A stretch of DNA of 64,000 nt from Pseudomonas costantinii (GCF_001870435.1 NZ_MDDR01000003.1:186001-250000); one strand, 5' to 3'. Positions 19,768 to 29,680 are shown, counted from the first letter of the stretch. Numbers and translations are program-made. The notes: generated from the letters alone by a model not told the origin.

Positions 19768-21450
19768 TCAGCGCACACGCACGTAAGTGCCTGGCGCCGC
19801 TTCCATCGGTGGGTAATTCTGGTTGCCCAGGGCAGTCAGGGTTTCGCGCTGTACGCCTGAGCGTTGCTGAATCCACTCCAGCCACTGCGGCCACCAGCTG
19901 CCTTCGACGTGGTTGGCGTCGTAGTACCAGGCGCGCGGGTCGCTGCTTAGCTTGGGGTTCTCGACGTAGTTAGCCTTGGGGTTGCCCGGCGGGTTGAGGA
20001 TGCTCTGGATATGCCCGCTATTGGACAGCACAAAGCGCTTGTCACCACCCAGCAGTTGGGTCGAGCGATACACCGCGTCCCATGGCGTGATGTGGTCGTT
20101 GATCCCGGCCACGCTGAAGCTGTCCACCGTGACCTTCTGCAAATCAATCGGTGTACCGCATACCTCCAGGCCGCCGGGATGGCTCAACGGGTTGTGCTTG
20201 AAGAAGTCCAGCAGGTCGCCATGCAGCGCGGCGGGCAGACGCGTGTTGTCGTTGTTCCAGTACAGGATGTCGAAGGCCGGCGGCTCCTTGCCCAACAGGT
20301 AATTGTTGATCCAGTAGTTCCAGATCAGATCGTTGGGGCGCATCCAGGCAAACACCTTGGCCATGTCGCGGCCGTCCAGCACGCCTTGCTGGTAGGAACG
20401 ACGCTTGGCGGCTTCCAGAGTCTGTTCGTCGGCGAACAGGGTGGCGGGGCTGTCGATCTGGCTGTCCAGCAGGCTCACCAGGTAACTGGCACTGGAGATG
20501 CGCCGCAGTTGACGTTTGGCTTGCAGGTGACCTTGCAGGGCGGCAATGGTCAGGCCGCCTGCGCAAGCGCCCATCAGGTTGACCTCGCGGGCGCCAGTGA
20601 TGGCTCGGCATACGTTGAGTGCTTCCTCCAAGGCCGCAACGTAGGTGGAGAGCCCCCATTCACGGTGGCGCACATCCGGGTTGCGCCAACTGACCATGAA
20701 CGTCTGCAGGCCGTTTTTCAGGGCGAACTGCACAAAGCTGTTGGCTGGGCTGAGGTCGAAGATGTAGTACTTGTTGATTTGCGGCGGCACTATCAGCAGC
20801 GGTTTGGCGTACTGTTTTTCGCTCATGGGCTTGTACTGGATCAACTCCAGCAGCTCATTACGAAACACCACTGAGCCTGGGGTGGTAGCGACCGTTTTGC
20901 CCACTTCAAAGGCGTGCTTGCTCACCTGGCGCGGCAGGCCATTGTTGTGCAGCAGGTCTTCGAACAGGTTGCTCACGCCGCGCACCACGCTGTTGCCGCC
21001 GGAGTTGAGCAGCTCCTTGATGGCCAGCGGGTTGAGCAGGGTGTTTGAGGGAGAGACCGCATCGTTGAGCAGGGAAAAAGCAAAGTGCGCACGGGCCCGG
21101 TCATCGGCACTCAGCGTACTGTCGTCGATCCAGTGGCGGGCTTGCTTTTGCCAGCTCAAGTAGGCTTGCAGGCTACGCCGGTACAGCGGGTTGAGCTTCC
21201 AGGTGGGGTCACTGAAGCGGCTGTCGTGGGGGTTGGGTTCATGCACGGCTTCACCCAGCAAGACGCGGCCCAGTTGTCCGCCCAGGGCCAGGGCATGACG
21301 GGCGGTATGCACCGGGTTGCGCAAGCCGTGGGCGGCTACGCTGCGCAGGGTCGACAGCAAATCTCGACCGCGCAGGCCGGTGATCGCATTTTGCGCATTG
21401 ATGAACGCCGCCGGGGTGGGCGCCGGGTTCGTCACGGGTCTTTCTCGCAT
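19768..21450 (-). CDS. phaC2: Class II poly(3-hydroxyalkanoate) polymerase 2
   Basis: A 560-residue medium-chain-length PHA synthase. The alpha/beta-hydrolase nucleophile is Cys296 in GACAGG, and the catalytic Asp and His lie in AGINDHITPW and SNSGHIQSI. I start it at ATG 21450 (MRERPVTNPAP), which has AAGGAG upstream. The frame is open 13 codons further. It polymerises (R)-3-hydroxyacyl-CoA at the granule surface. It is a full-length paralogue of PhaC1, separated from it by phaZ as usual. Confidence 0.97.
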   Translation of the reverse strand: MRERPVTNPAPTPAAFINAQNAITGLRGRDLLSTLRSVAAHGLRNPVHTARHALALGGQLGRVLLGEAVHEPNPHDSRFSDPTWKLNPLYRRSLQAYLSWQKQARHWIDDSTLSADDRARAHFAFSLLNDAVSPSNTLLNPLAIKELLNSGGNSVVRGVSNLFEDLLHNNGLPRQVSKHAFEVGKTVATTPGSVVFRNELLELIQYKPMSEKQYAKPLLIVPPQINKYYIFDLSPANSFVQFALKNGLQTFMVSWRNPDVRHREWGLSTYVAALEEALNVCRAITGAREVNLMGACAGGLTIAALQGHLQAKRQLRRISSASYLVSLLDSQIDSPATLFADEQTLEAAKRRSYQQGVLDGRDMAKVFAWMRPNDLIWNYWINNYLLGKEPPAFDILYWNNDNTRLPAALHGDLLDFFKHNPLSHPGGLEVCGTPIDLQKVTVDSFSVAGINDHITPWDAVYRSTQLLGGDKRFVLSNSGHIQSILNPPGNPKANYVENPKLSSDPRAWYYDANHVEGSWWPQWLEWIQQRSGVQRETLTALGNQNYPPMEAAPGTYVRVR

Positions 21451-21541
21451 GAGCCAACACTCCTTCGTCAAGCCATCATCAACAGGCACGCCAATTCAGA
21501 ACCATAGTCGGTTCTTGGCAAGTTGCGCGGCGGTGTGGTCC

Positions 21542-22387
21542 TTACACCGCGGGTCGCGGGTGAATCACTGCCCGCATGCGCTCCTCCTCGAGAAATTTCA
21601 TGATGATCGGCGCTACGGCTTCGGCGCGGGTGATCAGGAACAGGTGGCCGTCATCGATGACGTGTAACTGTGCGTTGGGAATGCGCCAGGCCAGCATGCG
21701 CATGTTGATCAGGGGGATCAGCGGGTCGTCGTCCCCCGCCAGCACCAGGGTCGGTTGGCGGATCTTGTGCAGCCAGTGGATGCTGGTCCAGCCCAGCCCC
21801 GCAAACAGCTGCCAGTAGTAACCCAGCTTGCCGGCCGAGCGCACTTTGCTGGCGTGCTCGGCGGCCAATTTCGAATCGCGGCGGAACGAGCCGCCATAAA
21901 TCATCGGCGCAATGCGCACCACGTGGGAGGGTTGGATGTAGCGCCGAGGGCTTGCCATCAGCCACAGCACCTTCGGCTTGCCCGGCACCATCACCGCGCC
22001 CGCCGCCGTGGCCGCCAGGATCAGCTTCTTGCAGCGCTCCGGGTAGTCATAGGCAAATTGCTGCGCCAAAGCCCCGCCCCAGGAAACTCCCACCACGTTA
22101 ACCTGGCCGTAGTCGAGGTAATCGAGCATGCGCGCAGTGAGTTTGGCCAGGCCGGGAAATCGATAAGGCCGATTGGGTGTCGAGGACCCGCCCACCCCTG
22201 GCACATCGAAGGCGATCACTTCCAGGTCCGGGTCCAGGGCCTGGACGAACGGAAACACCAACTCAAGGTTGGCGCCGATGCCGTTGAAGATCAGCAACGG
22301 CGTCAAATGAGGCTTGCCCGGGCGTACCGCCGTGCGGATGGTCTGGCCATCCAGGTCGATGGTACGGAAGATGAACGGTTGCGGCAT
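21542..22387 (-). CDS. phaZ: Intracellular PHA depolymerase
   Basis: A 281-residue alpha/beta hydrolase that mobilises stored medium-chain PHA. The lipase box is GVSWGG with Ser as nucleophile. The oxyanion region is FNGIGANLELVFPF, and the catalytic Asp and His are likely in AGDDDPLIP and DDGHLFL. I start it at ATG 22387 (MPQPFIFRTIDLDG), which has CAGGG upstream. The frame extends 25 codons further but runs into a REP sequence. It lies between the two synthase genes. Confidence 0.95.
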   Translation of the reverse strand: MPQPFIFRTIDLDGQTIRTAVRPGKPHLTPLLIFNGIGANLELVFPFVQALDPDLEVIAFDVPGVGGSSTPNRPYRFPGLAKLTARMLDYLDYGQVNVVGVSWGGALAQQFAYDYPERCKKLILAATAAGAVMVPGKPKVLWLMASPRRYIQPSHVVRIAPMIYGGSFRRDSKLAAEHASKVRSAGKLGYYWQLFAGLGWTSIHWLHKIRQPTLVLAGDDDPLIPLINMRMLAWRIPNAQLHVIDDGHLFLITRAEAVAPIIMKFLEEERMRAVIHPRPAV

Positions 22388-22435
22388 GCTCAAGCCCTGT
22401 GAAGTGGCACTACTTGTCTGTAGGAACTCGGTCAA

Positions 22436-22463
22436 TGTGGGAGCAGGCAAGCCGGCCCCCACA
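22436..22463. repeat. REP-type palindrome between phaC1 and phaZ
   Basis: TGTGGGAGCAGGCAAGCC closed by GGCCCCCACA, an imperfect palindrome of the TGTGGGAGC...CCCACA class. It sits in the 104-base gap inside the pha operon. Confidence 0.7.
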
Positions 22464-22491
22464 CTGACCTCATTTCAACCACAAAATTTGC

Positions 22492-24171
22492 TTATCGTTC
22501 ATGCACATATGTACCCGGCGCCGCCTCAGCTGCGCCATAGGCTTTATTACCCAAACTCGTCGGCGCTTTCTTCAACTTACCCGCGCGCTCTGCCTGCCAA
22601 ACCTGCCAATGCAGCCACCAGGAGTCGGTGTGCTTGGTGGCATTCTCCTGCCATTCCAGCGCTTTGCCCGACAGGCTGTCACTGGTCTGGTAGCGCGCCT
22701 TGGGGTTGCCCGGCGGATTAAGGATGCTCTGGATGTGACCACTGCTGGACAGCACGAATTCAACCTTGCCGCCAAACAGCTGGGCTGATTTGTAGCAGGA
22801 CTGCCATGGTGTGATGTGATCGTTGGTGCCGGCCAATGAGTAGATATCGGCGGTGACCTTCTTGAGATCGATCGGCGTGCCGCACACTTCCAGTGCATCG
22901 GCGCGCACCAGCGGGTTGTTCTTGAACAGTTCGATCAAGTCGCCGTGGAATGCCGCAGGTAAGCGCGTGGTGTCGTTGTTCCAGAACAGGATGTCGAACA
23001 CCGGCGGCTCGTTGCCCAGGAGGTAGTTATTGACCCAGTAGTTCCAGATCAGGTCGTTGGGGCGCATCCACGCGAACACCTTGGCCATGTCGCGGCCTTC
23101 CAGCACGCCAGCCTGGTAGGAGTGGCGCTTGGCGGCCTCCAGGGTTTGCTCGTCGACGAACAGCGCCACCTGGGTGTCCAGAGTGGTGTCCAGCACGCTC
23201 ACCAGCAGGGTCAGGGCGTTGACCTTCTTCTCTCCCAGTGCCGCGTAGTGGCCGAGCAACGCGGTGCAGGTAATGCCGCCGGAGCAGGCGCCAAGCATGT
23301 TGACGTCCTTGCTGCCGGTAATGGCGGTGACCACATCGACGGCTTCCTTGAGTGCCTCGATATAGGTCGACAGGCCCCATTCGCGCTGGGCCTTGGTCGG
23401 GTTGCGCCAACTGACGATAAAAGTCTGTTGGCCGTTGCGCAGGCAAAAGCGCGCCAGGCTCTTATCCGGGCTCAGGTCGAATACGTAGAATTTGTTGATC
23501 TGCGGCGGCACCACCAGTAATGGGCGCTCGTGCACCTGCTCGGTGATGGGCTTGTACTGGATCAGCTCCAGCACGTCGTTGCGAAACACGACCGCGCCTT
23601 CGGTGGTGCCCAGGGTCTTGCCGACTTCAAAGGCGCCCATGTTGACCTGGCTCGGCATGCCGCCGTTGTGCACCATGTCCTTGGCCAGATGGGACAGGCC
23701 ATCGAGCAGGCTTTTGCCGCCGGTTTCAAAGAAGCGTTTGATCGCCGCCGGGTTGGCCGCACTGTTGGTGGGGGCCATGGCTTCGGTCATCAGGTTGATC
23801 ACGAAGTGACCGCGGCTGATGTCCTGTTCCGACAAGTTGCTGTCACCGATCCAGTCGTGGAGTTCCTTGCGCCACGCCAGGTAGGTTTGCAGGTAACGTT
23901 TGTAGAGCGGGTTCTGGCTCCACGCAGGGTCATGAAAGCGGCGGTCGTCGCTTTCGGGCACCAGTTGCGATTTGCCGAACATCACGTTCTTCAATTCGAC
24001 GCCAAAGTGGGCGACGTGCTTGACGCTGTGCAACGGTTGCTTGATGGCCTGGGTCAGCACCATCTTCGCCGAGGCCAGTAAATCCTTTTTACGTAACGCG
24101 ATGATCGGGTTCAGCCCCAGGGTGTTTTCTGAGGCCTGGCGTTTCAAGTCATCGTTGTTCTTGTTACTCAT
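22492..24171 (-). CDS. phaC1: Class II poly(3-hydroxyalkanoate) polymerase 1
   Basis: A 559-residue medium-chain-length PHA synthase. Cys296 in GACSGG is the nucleophile, and the Asp and His of the triad lie in AGTNDHITPW and SSSGHIQSI. The usual class II ending (AAPGTYVHER) is intact. It is the first gene of phaC1-phaZ-phaC2-phaD. The 249-base upstream region carries a strong sigma-54 promoter candidate at 24288-24303, which fits nitrogen-responsive PHA synthesis in Pseudomonas. Confidence 0.98.
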   Translation of the reverse strand: MSNKNNDDLKRQASENTLGLNPIIALRKKDLLASAKMVLTQAIKQPLHSVKHVAHFGVELKNVMFGKSQLVPESDDRRFHDPAWSQNPLYKRYLQTYLAWRKELHDWIGDSNLSEQDISRGHFVINLMTEAMAPTNSAANPAAIKRFFETGGKSLLDGLSHLAKDMVHNGGMPSQVNMGAFEVGKTLGTTEGAVVFRNDVLELIQYKPITEQVHERPLLVVPPQINKFYVFDLSPDKSLARFCLRNGQQTFIVSWRNPTKAQREWGLSTYIEALKEAVDVVTAITGSKDVNMLGACSGGITCTALLGHYAALGEKKVNALTLLVSVLDTTLDTQVALFVDEQTLEAAKRHSYQAGVLEGRDMAKVFAWMRPNDLIWNYWVNNYLLGNEPPVFDILFWNNDTTRLPAAFHGDLIELFKNNPLVRADALEVCGTPIDLKKVTADIYSLAGTNDHITPWQSCYKSAQLFGGKVEFVLSSSGHIQSILNPPGNPKARYQTSDSLSGKALEWQENATKHTDSWWLHWQVWQAERAGKLKKAPTSLGNKAYGAAEAAPGTYVHER

Positions 24172-24287
24172 CTACGACGCTCCATTGTCCGAAAGACGAG
24201 TACCGGGTACTGCTGTGCACCCAATTTCGATACACAACACAAGCCTGGTACTGCGACTCGGGTGACCGTTGATACCGCATCGTCAAA

Positions 24288-24303
24288 TGCAGGGAACTTG
24301 CCA
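24288..24303 (-). promoter_or_regulatory. Candidate sigma-54 (-24/-12) promoter of phaC1
   Basis: On the minus strand the sequence is TGGCAAGTTCCCTGCA. It matches the TGGCAC-N5-TTGCW consensus at the invariant GG and GC with exactly the required spacing. It lies about 117 bases before the phaC1 ATG. A sigma-54 promoter is reported upstream of phaC1 in P. aeruginosa. I saw no obvious enhancer-binding site. Confidence 0.7.
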
Positions 24304-24420
24304 GTTCCATTGGTTACCCGAGTTTAATTTTTTTCGCAAGCGGGCCAATCGTTGGCCACGAGAGAGGGCATTCAAGCAGATGAAATTAGAAAATGCCCTC
24401 TAAAGAGCAAGAAGCCTGGA

Positions 24421-24798
24421 CTAGAGCATCAGCCGCACGATCGACTCACTCGGATCGCGGGTTTTTCCAGCGGCTTTGAGCTCAGCCAGGTAATCGGCCC
24501 ACAACGCATCCTGGCGCATGGCCAACTGGTAAAGGTAGTCCCAGGTGAACAGTCCGCTGTCATGCCCGTCGTCGAAGGTCAATTTCAGTGCGTACTGCCC
24601 GGCCGGTTCTATCTTGGTCAACCGGACGTTGAGCTTGCCGAACTGGAGAATGGGTTTGCCGTGGCCCTGGACCTCGGCGGAAGGTGAGTGCACCCGCAAC
24701 AGTTCGGCGGGCAACTGATAGACCTCGTCGGGCCCGTAGGTGAGGCCGAGGGTGTTGGAGGTTTTGTGCAGGTTTATAGCGGTAGGGAGTTTAGACAT
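24421..24798 (-). CDS. DUF971 (GBBH-like N-terminal domain) protein
   Basis: A 125-residue protein made almost wholly of the domain found at the N-terminus of gamma-butyrobetaine hydroxylases, here standing alone. Typical elements are the GHDSGLFTWDYLYQLA segment and the PAELLRVHSPSAE region. Stand-alone members are common beside hslVU in Pseudomonas. Function is unknown: it lacks the oxygenase domain, so it is not itself a hydroxylase. It is the last gene of the priA-to-hslU series. Confidence 0.85.
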   Translation of the reverse strand: MSKLPTAINLHKTSNTLGLTYGPDEVYQLPAELLRVHSPSAEVQGHGKPILQFGKLNVRLTKIEPAGQYALKLTFDDGHDSGLFTWDYLYQLAMRQDALWADYLAELKAAGKTRDPSESIVRLML

Positions 24799-24840
24799 AG
24801 TGAACCGCCCAAAGATGATCCTGAAGGAACCGGCTCAAAA

Positions 24841-24866
24841 ATGTGGGAGCGGGCTTGCTCCCACAT
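24841..24866. repeat. REP palindrome between hslU and the DUF971 gene
   Basis: ATGTGGGAGC GGGCTT GCTCCCACAT: a ten-base perfect stem around a six-base loop. It is the canonical single REP unit of fluorescens-group genomes. Confidence 0.88.
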
Positions 24867-24892
24867 TAAAGCAAAGCGGTCCTGTGTGAGGC

Positions 24893-26230
24893 TTACAGGA
24901 TATAACGAGACAGATCTTCGTTTTGCGCCAATTCGCCCAGGTGGCTGTTGACGTAGTCGGCGTCGATCTTGATCACTTCGCCATTCTGCGCACCGGCCAA
25001 ATCGCCAGCACTGAAGGACACTTCCTCAAGCAGACGCTCAAGCAGGGTGTGCAGGCGACGAGCACCAATGTTCTCGGTCTTTTCGTTGACCTGCCAGGCG
25101 ATCTCCGCCAGGCGCTTGATACCGTCTGGCAGGAACTCGATCCCCAAACCTTCGGTTTTCAACAGCTCGCGGTATTGCTCGGTGAGCGACGCGTGCGGCT
25201 CGCTGAGGATGCGCTCGAAGTCGCCCGGCGTCAGTGCCTTGAGTTCCACGCGAATCGGCAGACGGCCTTGCAGCTCCGGCACCAGGTCGCTTGGCTTGCT
25301 CAAGTGGAACGCACCAGAGGCGATAAACAGGATGTGGTCGGTCTTGACCATGCCCAGCTTGGTATTCACGGTGCAGCCTTCGATCAGCGGCAGCAGGTCG
25401 CGCTGCACACCTTCACGGGACACATCGACACCGCCGGAGTTGCCGCGTTTGGCCACCTTGTCGATCTCGTCGATAAACACGATACCGTGCTGCTCAACTG
25501 CTTCCAGGGCCTTGGCTTTGAGCTCTTCCTCATTCACCAGGCGTCCGGCTTCTTCGTCACGCACCAATTTCAGTGCTTCCTTCACTTTGAGCTTGCGGCT
25601 TTTCTTCTTGCCCTTGCCCATGTTGGAGAACAGGTTCTGCAACTGGCTGGTCATTTCTTCCATGCCAGGCGGGGCAGAGATATCCACGCCGGAGATTTCG
25701 GCGACTTCAATCTCGATTTCCTTGTCGTCCAGCTGGCCTTCGCGCAGGCGTTTGCGGAACAGTTGGCGAGTGTTGGAATCCGAGGCTGGGGCGGCGTCTT
25801 CGTTGAAACCCATGCGTGCCGGTGGCAGCAGGGCGTCGAGGATGCGGTCTTCGGCGGCGTCTTCAGCGCGGTGGCTGACCTTGGTCATTTCCTGTTCGCG
25901 CAGCAGCTTCAGGGCGGCGTCGGCCAGGTCACGAATGATCGACTCAACGTCGCGGCCTACGTAGCCCACTTCGGTGAACTTGGTGGCTTCGACCTTGATG
26001 AACGGTGCATTGGCCAGTTTGGCCAGGCGTCGGGCGATTTCGGTTTTACCGACGCCGGTCGGGCCGATCATCAGGATGTTTTTCGGCGTTACTTCAACGC
26101 GCAGTTCTTCGGGTAGTTGCATCCGGCGCCAGCGGTTACGCAGCGCAATGGCAACAGCGCGCTTGGCATCGTCCTGGCCGATGATATGGCGATTGAGTTC
26201 ATGGACGATTTCGCGGGGAGTCATGGACAT
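24893..26230 (-). CDS. hslU: ATP-dependent protease ATPase subunit HslU
   Basis: A 445-residue AAA+ unfoldase that feeds proteins to HslV. It shows Walker [10 protein letters not shown], the pore loop in [12 protein letters not shown], the intermediate domain (about residues 110-240), Walker [11 protein letters not shown] and the sensor region [17 protein letters not shown]. The normal C-terminal RYIL that docks into HslV is present. Two in-frame ATGs (26230 and 26224) stand close together. MSMTPREIV is the usual start. It follows hslV by 38 bases. Confidence 0.98.
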   Translation of the reverse strand: MSMTPREIVHELNRHIIGQDDAKRAVAIALRNRWRRMQLPEELRVEVTPKNILMIGPTGVGKTEIARRLAKLANAPFIKVEATKFTEVGYVGRDVESIIRDLADAALKLLREQEMTKVSHRAEDAAEDRILDALLPPARMGFNEDAAPASDSNTRQLFRKRLREGQLDDKEIEIEVAEISGVDISAPPGMEEMTSQLQNLFSNMGKGKKKSRKLKVKEALKLVRDEEAGRLVNEEELKAKALEAVEQHGIVFIDEIDKVAKRGNSGGVDVSREGVQRDLLPLIEGCTVNTKLGMVKTDHILFIASGAFHLSKPSDLVPELQGRLPIRVELKALTPGDFERILSEPHASLTEQYRELLKTEGLGIEFLPDGIKRLAEIAWQVNEKTENIGARRLHTLLERLLEEVSFSAGDLAGAQNGEVIKIDADYVNSHLGELAQNEDLSRYIL

Positions 26231-26268
26231 AGTATTTGGCGGTCCTCAAGCGGGAATAAGCCTACGGC

Positions 26269-26799
26269 TTACTCGGCGAGGTCCTGCTCCTCAATGGTCA
26301 GATTGTGGTTGGTAAACACGCAGATATCGCCGGCGATACCCAGGGCAGTCTCGACAATTTCCCGGGCTGACAGGTCAGTTTTCTTCAACAGCGCGCTGGC
26401 TGCAGCTTGTGCATAGCCACCGCCGGAACCCATGGCGATCAAGCCGTTTTCCGGCTCTACCACGTCGCCGTTGCCGGTGATGATCAAGGAGGCGTCTTTG
26501 TTGGCAACAGCCAGCATGGCTTCGAGGCGGCTGAGGGAGCGGTCGGTGCGCCATTCTTTGGCGAGTTCGACAGCGGCGCGTACGAGGTGGCCCTGGTGTT
26601 TTTCCAGCTGGCCTTCGAAACGCTCGAAGAGGGTGAAGGCGTCGGCGGTGGCGCCGGCAAAGCCTGCCAGAACCTGGCCGTGGTACAGGCGACGCACTTT
26701 TTTGGCGTTGCCTTTCATCACGGTGTTGCCAAGGGAAACCTGGCCGTCGCCGCCCATGACGACTTTGCCGTGGCGACGAACTGAAACGATGGTGGTCAA
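26269..26799 (-). CDS. hslV: ATP-dependent protease peptidase subunit HslV
   Basis: A 176-residue proteasome-type peptidase. I start it at TTG 26799, read as Met, followed by Thr-Thr-Ile-Val. The catalytic N-terminal threonine must be residue 2 in the precursor, and GGAG lies nine bases before the TTG. A GTG five codons upstream (26814) would add MPTLP-like residues and block this. The double Thr, [21 protein letters not shown] and [15 protein letters not shown] match E. coli HslV throughout. Confidence 0.96.
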   Translation of the reverse strand: MTTIVSVRRHGKVVMGGDGQVSLGNTVMKGNAKKVRRLYHGQVLAGFAGATADAFTLFERFEGQLEKHQGHLVRAAVELAKEWRTDRSLSRLEAMLAVANKDASLIITGNGDVVEPENGLIAMGSGGGYAQAAASALLKKTDLSAREIVETALGIAGDICVFTNHNLTIEEQDLAE

Positions 26800-26882
26800 G
26801 GGGAGAGTCTCCACGCAGCGGGGCGAAAATGCCCTGATGGAAACTCATATGGGGGTGGCGGGGGGGATTTCAACTGTAGGAC

Positions 26883-27016
26883 TGTGGTGAGCGGGCTTGT
26901 CCAGCGTTGGGCTGCGTAGCAGCCCGAATAGGAGCGACGCATTTTTCAGACAGGCGGTGATGCTGGATCTGAGGGGCTGCTGCGCAGCCCAACGCTGGAC
27001 AAGCCCCCTCGCCACA
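26883..27016. repeat. REPIN: 43-base near-perfect inverted repeat
   Basis: The left arm begins TGTGGTGAGCGGGCTTGTCC and reaches AGCAGCCC. The right arm starts GGGCTGCTGCGCAGCCC and ends CAAGCCCCCTCGCCACA. The arms are about 43 bases with a roughly 48-base centre. It lies between the SPOR-protein gene and hslV, inside a same-strand series, so it probably divides the transcript. Confidence 0.9.
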
Positions 27017-27044
27017 ACTGCTCGTCCATTGAGCGATTACGAAA

Positions 27045-27746
27045 TTACCGGCTCTGGCGTTGTTGTAACAACAGGTTGCTAAACCCTGCGCCAGCCAATT
27101 GCTTCTGCGCCACGGTCAGTTGTTCACGGTTGCTGAACGGCCCTACCAGTACGCGATACCACGTCGCGTCCTTCACCGTGCCGGACTCCACCGTCACGGC
27201 CTGGCCCAGCAGAATGATCTGCGCGCGCACCCGATCCGCATCCGCCTGTTTCGGGAACGAGCCCGCTTGCAGGAAGAACTTGGTCACCGGTGCAGCCTTG
27301 GTGGTCGCCACCGGCGGCGGTGGCGGTGGGGTAATTCCTGCCAGCGCGGCTTGGGCGCGTGCGGTGTCGATTTTTGCCGCTTCCGCTGGGGTGACCGGCG
27401 TGGTCGGCACTTGCGGCGTCGGCAGGGTTTTCTCCGGCACGGCGTCAGGCGGCACAATCACTTCCGATTCCGGCAGCAGTGTGTAGAAATCGTACTTCGG
27501 CTTCACCGGAGCCGTTGGGCTCGGCGCAGTCTTGTTGGCCTCGGCAATTTTTGTGGCCTTCTGCTGCTCTTGCTTGACGCGTTTGACGTCATCGCCCTTG
27601 CCCGGCTCCAGCTTCATCAGAATCACGACAAACGCACCGACCGCCAGGCCGATGGCCATCCACAGCCAGCCCGGAATTGGCTTCTTCGCGGGTGCCTGGT
27701 AGCGGCTGGCGCCGCGCTTGGGTGCTGGTTTTTTCTTGGCAGCCAA
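27045..27746 (-). CDS. SPOR domain protein (FtsN-like)
   Basis: A 233-residue single-pass inner-membrane protein. A Lys/Pro-rich cytoplasmic N-terminus precedes a membrane helix (about 23-45, GWLWMAIGLAVGAFVVILM). A Pro/Thr/Ala-rich periplasmic linker follows, then a SPOR domain at about 155-230 (FFLQAGSFPKQADADRVRAQ) that binds denuded septal peptidoglycan. Architecture and place after argS match the protein often annotated as FtsN in Pseudomonas. I leave the symbol blank because FtsN is poorly conserved. It starts one base after the argS stop. Confidence 0.88.
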   Translation of the reverse strand: MAAKKKPAPKRGASRYQAPAKKPIPGWLWMAIGLAVGAFVVILMKLEPGKGDDVKRVKQEQQKATKIAEANKTAPSPTAPVKPKYDFYTLLPESEVIVPPDAVPEKTLPTPQVPTTPVTPAEAAKIDTARAQAALAGITPPPPPPVATTKAAPVTKFFLQAGSFPKQADADRVRAQIILLGQAVTVESGTVKDATWYRVLVGPFSNREQLTVAQKQLAGAGFSNLLLQQRQSR

Positions 27747-27747
27747 C

Positions 27748-29484
27748 TTACATACGCTCCAGGGTTTCCAGGCCTAACAATTCCAGGCCTTGCTTGAGGG
27801 TCCGTCCAGCCAGTGCGGCGAGGCGCAGGCGACTTTGCTTCTGGGCTTCGTCGTCGGCGGTGAGGATCGGGCAGTTCTCGTAGAAGCTGGAGAACAGGCC
27901 GGCGACCTCGTACAGGTAGGTGCACAGGATATGCGGCGTGCCTTTCTCGCCGACGCTGTTCAACACTTCGCCGAACTGCGCCAGTTTCGCCGCCAGTTCC
28001 TGTTCGTGCGGTGCATCCAGGACGATCTGGCCTTCGACTTCGCTGAAGTCTTTGCCCAGCTTGCGGAACACACCCGCCACGCGGGTGTAGGCGTACAGCA
28101 GGTACGGCGCGGTGTTGCCTTCGAAGTTGAGCATCAGTTCGAAGTTAAAGCTGTAGTCACTGGTGCGGTGCTTGGACAGGTCGGCGTATTTCACCGCGCC
28201 AATCCCCACCACGCGAGCGATGTTGCGCAGGTCGGCTTCGGCCAGCTCCGGATTCTTTTCCTTCACCAGGTTGTAGGCACGCTCCTGGGCTTCGTTCAGC
28301 AGGTCGATCAGCTTCACGGTGCCGCCGTCGCGGGTCTTGAACGGGCGGCCGTCGGCGCCGTTCATGGTGCCGAAGCCCATGTGTTCCATGTGCATCGGGT
28401 GGGTCACGAAACCGGCGCGGCGCGCCACTTCGAACACCTGTTGGAAGTGCAGGGCCTGGCGCTGGTCGACAAAATACAGCGCACGATCAGCCTTGAGCAC
28501 ACCGCTGCGGTAGCGCACGGCCGCCAGGTCGGTGGTGGCGTAGAGGTAGCCGCCATCGGCCTTGACGATGATCACCGGCAGCGGCTCGCCATCGGCGGTC
28601 TTGAACTCTTCGAGGAACACGCATTGCGCGCCGTTGCTTTCAACCAACAGGCCCTTGGCCTTGAGGTCGTTGACCACGTTGATCAGGTCGTCGTTGTAGG
28701 CGCTTTCGCCCATTACGTCAGCCATGGTCAATTTAACGTTGAGCAGCTCGTAGATTTCCTGGCAGTGGGACAGGGAAATCTCACGGAAGCGGCCCCACAG
28801 TTCCAGGCATTCCTTGTCACCGGCTTGCAGCTTGACCACCAAGCCGCGGGCACGGTCGGCGAACTCTTCGGATTCGTCGAAGCGCTTCTTGGCCGCGCGG
28901 TAGAAGTTTTCCAGGTCCGACAGTTCATTGCTGGTGATCGGGTTTTCCTGCAGGTAAGCCATCAGCATGCCGAACTGGGTGCCCCAGTCGCCCACATGGT
29001 TCTGACGGATTACGGTGTCGCCGAGAAACTCCAGCACGCGTGCCACGCCGTCGCCAATGATGGTCGAGCGCAGGTGGCCCACGTGCATCTCTTTGGCCAG
29101 GTTCGGCGCAGAGAGGTCGACAGCCACGCGTTGCAGCGCGCCAGCCTTGCGCACGCCGATCTTGGCGTCGGCCAGTGACGCGTCCAGGCGCGAAGCCAGG
29201 GCCTGGGTGTTCTGGAAGAAATTGATAAAGCCAGGGCCAGCGATTTCAGCTTTGCTGACCTGTGGGTCGGCAGGCAGGGCGGCGATGATTTTCTCCGCCA
29301 AGTCGCGCGGTTTCAGGCCCGCAGGCTTGGCCAGCATCATCGCGATGTTGCTGGCGAAGTCGCCGTGGGTCTTGTCGCGGGTGTTCTCCACCTGGATCGC
29401 CGGCGTCAGGCCTTCAGGCAACACACCTTCGTTGACGAGTTGGGTGAGGGCTTGTTGGATCAGCTGGCGAATGGTGTCTTTCAT
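27748..29484 (-). CDS. argS: Arginine--tRNA ligase
   Basis: A 578-residue class I aminoacyl-tRNA synthetase. I start it at ATG 29484 ([13 protein letters not shown]), with AAGAGAAC upstream, not at the far ATG seven codons earlier. The HIGH-type signature is [14 protein letters not shown]. The N-terminal additional domain and the C-terminal anticodon-binding helical domain ([13 protein letters not shown] onward) are both complete. As usual for ArgRS there is no standard KMSKS. Confidence 0.98.
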   Translation of the reverse strand: MKDTIRQLIQQALTQLVNEGVLPEGLTPAIQVENTRDKTHGDFASNIAMMLAKPAGLKPRDLAEKIIAALPADPQVSKAEIAGPGFINFFQNTQALASRLDASLADAKIGVRKAGALQRVAVDLSAPNLAKEMHVGHLRSTIIGDGVARVLEFLGDTVIRQNHVGDWGTQFGMLMAYLQENPITSNELSDLENFYRAAKKRFDESEEFADRARGLVVKLQAGDKECLELWGRFREISLSHCQEIYELLNVKLTMADVMGESAYNDDLINVVNDLKAKGLLVESNGAQCVFLEEFKTADGEPLPVIIVKADGGYLYATTDLAAVRYRSGVLKADRALYFVDQRQALHFQQVFEVARRAGFVTHPMHMEHMGFGTMNGADGRPFKTRDGGTVKLIDLLNEAQERAYNLVKEKNPELAEADLRNIARVVGIGAVKYADLSKHRTSDYSFNFELMLNFEGNTAPYLLYAYTRVAGVFRKLGKDFSEVEGQIVLDAPHEQELAAKLAQFGEVLNSVGEKGTPHILCTYLYEVAGLFSSFYENCPILTADDEAQKQSRLRLAALAGRTLKQGLELLGLETLERM

Positions 29485-29548
29485 GGTGTTCTCTTTCGAC
29501 CGCAAGCGGCGGCGCGCGATGCGCAGGTGGAAAAACTGGGCATTATCC

Positions 29549-29626
29549 GTGGCGAGGGCGGGCTTGCCAACCGTTCAGGCCAGATGGCGGACCTGCGGGC
29601 CTCATCGCGGGCAAGCCCGCTGCCAC
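29549..29626. repeat. REPIN between priA and argS
   Basis: GTGGCGAGGGCGGGCTTGCC at 29549-29568 pairs imperfectly with GCGGGCAAGCCCGCTGCCAC at 29607-29626. A degenerate half-unit (TGTGGGCGCTGGTTTGCC) follows at 29652-29669. Together they fill much of the 196-base gap upstream of argS. Confidence 0.8.
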
Positions 29627-29680
29627 ATTTTAACGTGTGAATACTTCTACATGTGGGCGCTGGTTTGCCTGAGATCGTTA

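Noticed and set aside
24172..24420. A small gene in the phaC1 upstream gap
   Set aside because: Short frames exist on both strands but none has a ribosome site or family likeness. The sigma-54 site explains the conservation expected there.
24923..26116. A 397-codon plus-strand frame opposite hslU
   Set aside because: Shadow of a conserved gene. No Shine-Dalgarno, no recognisable domain.
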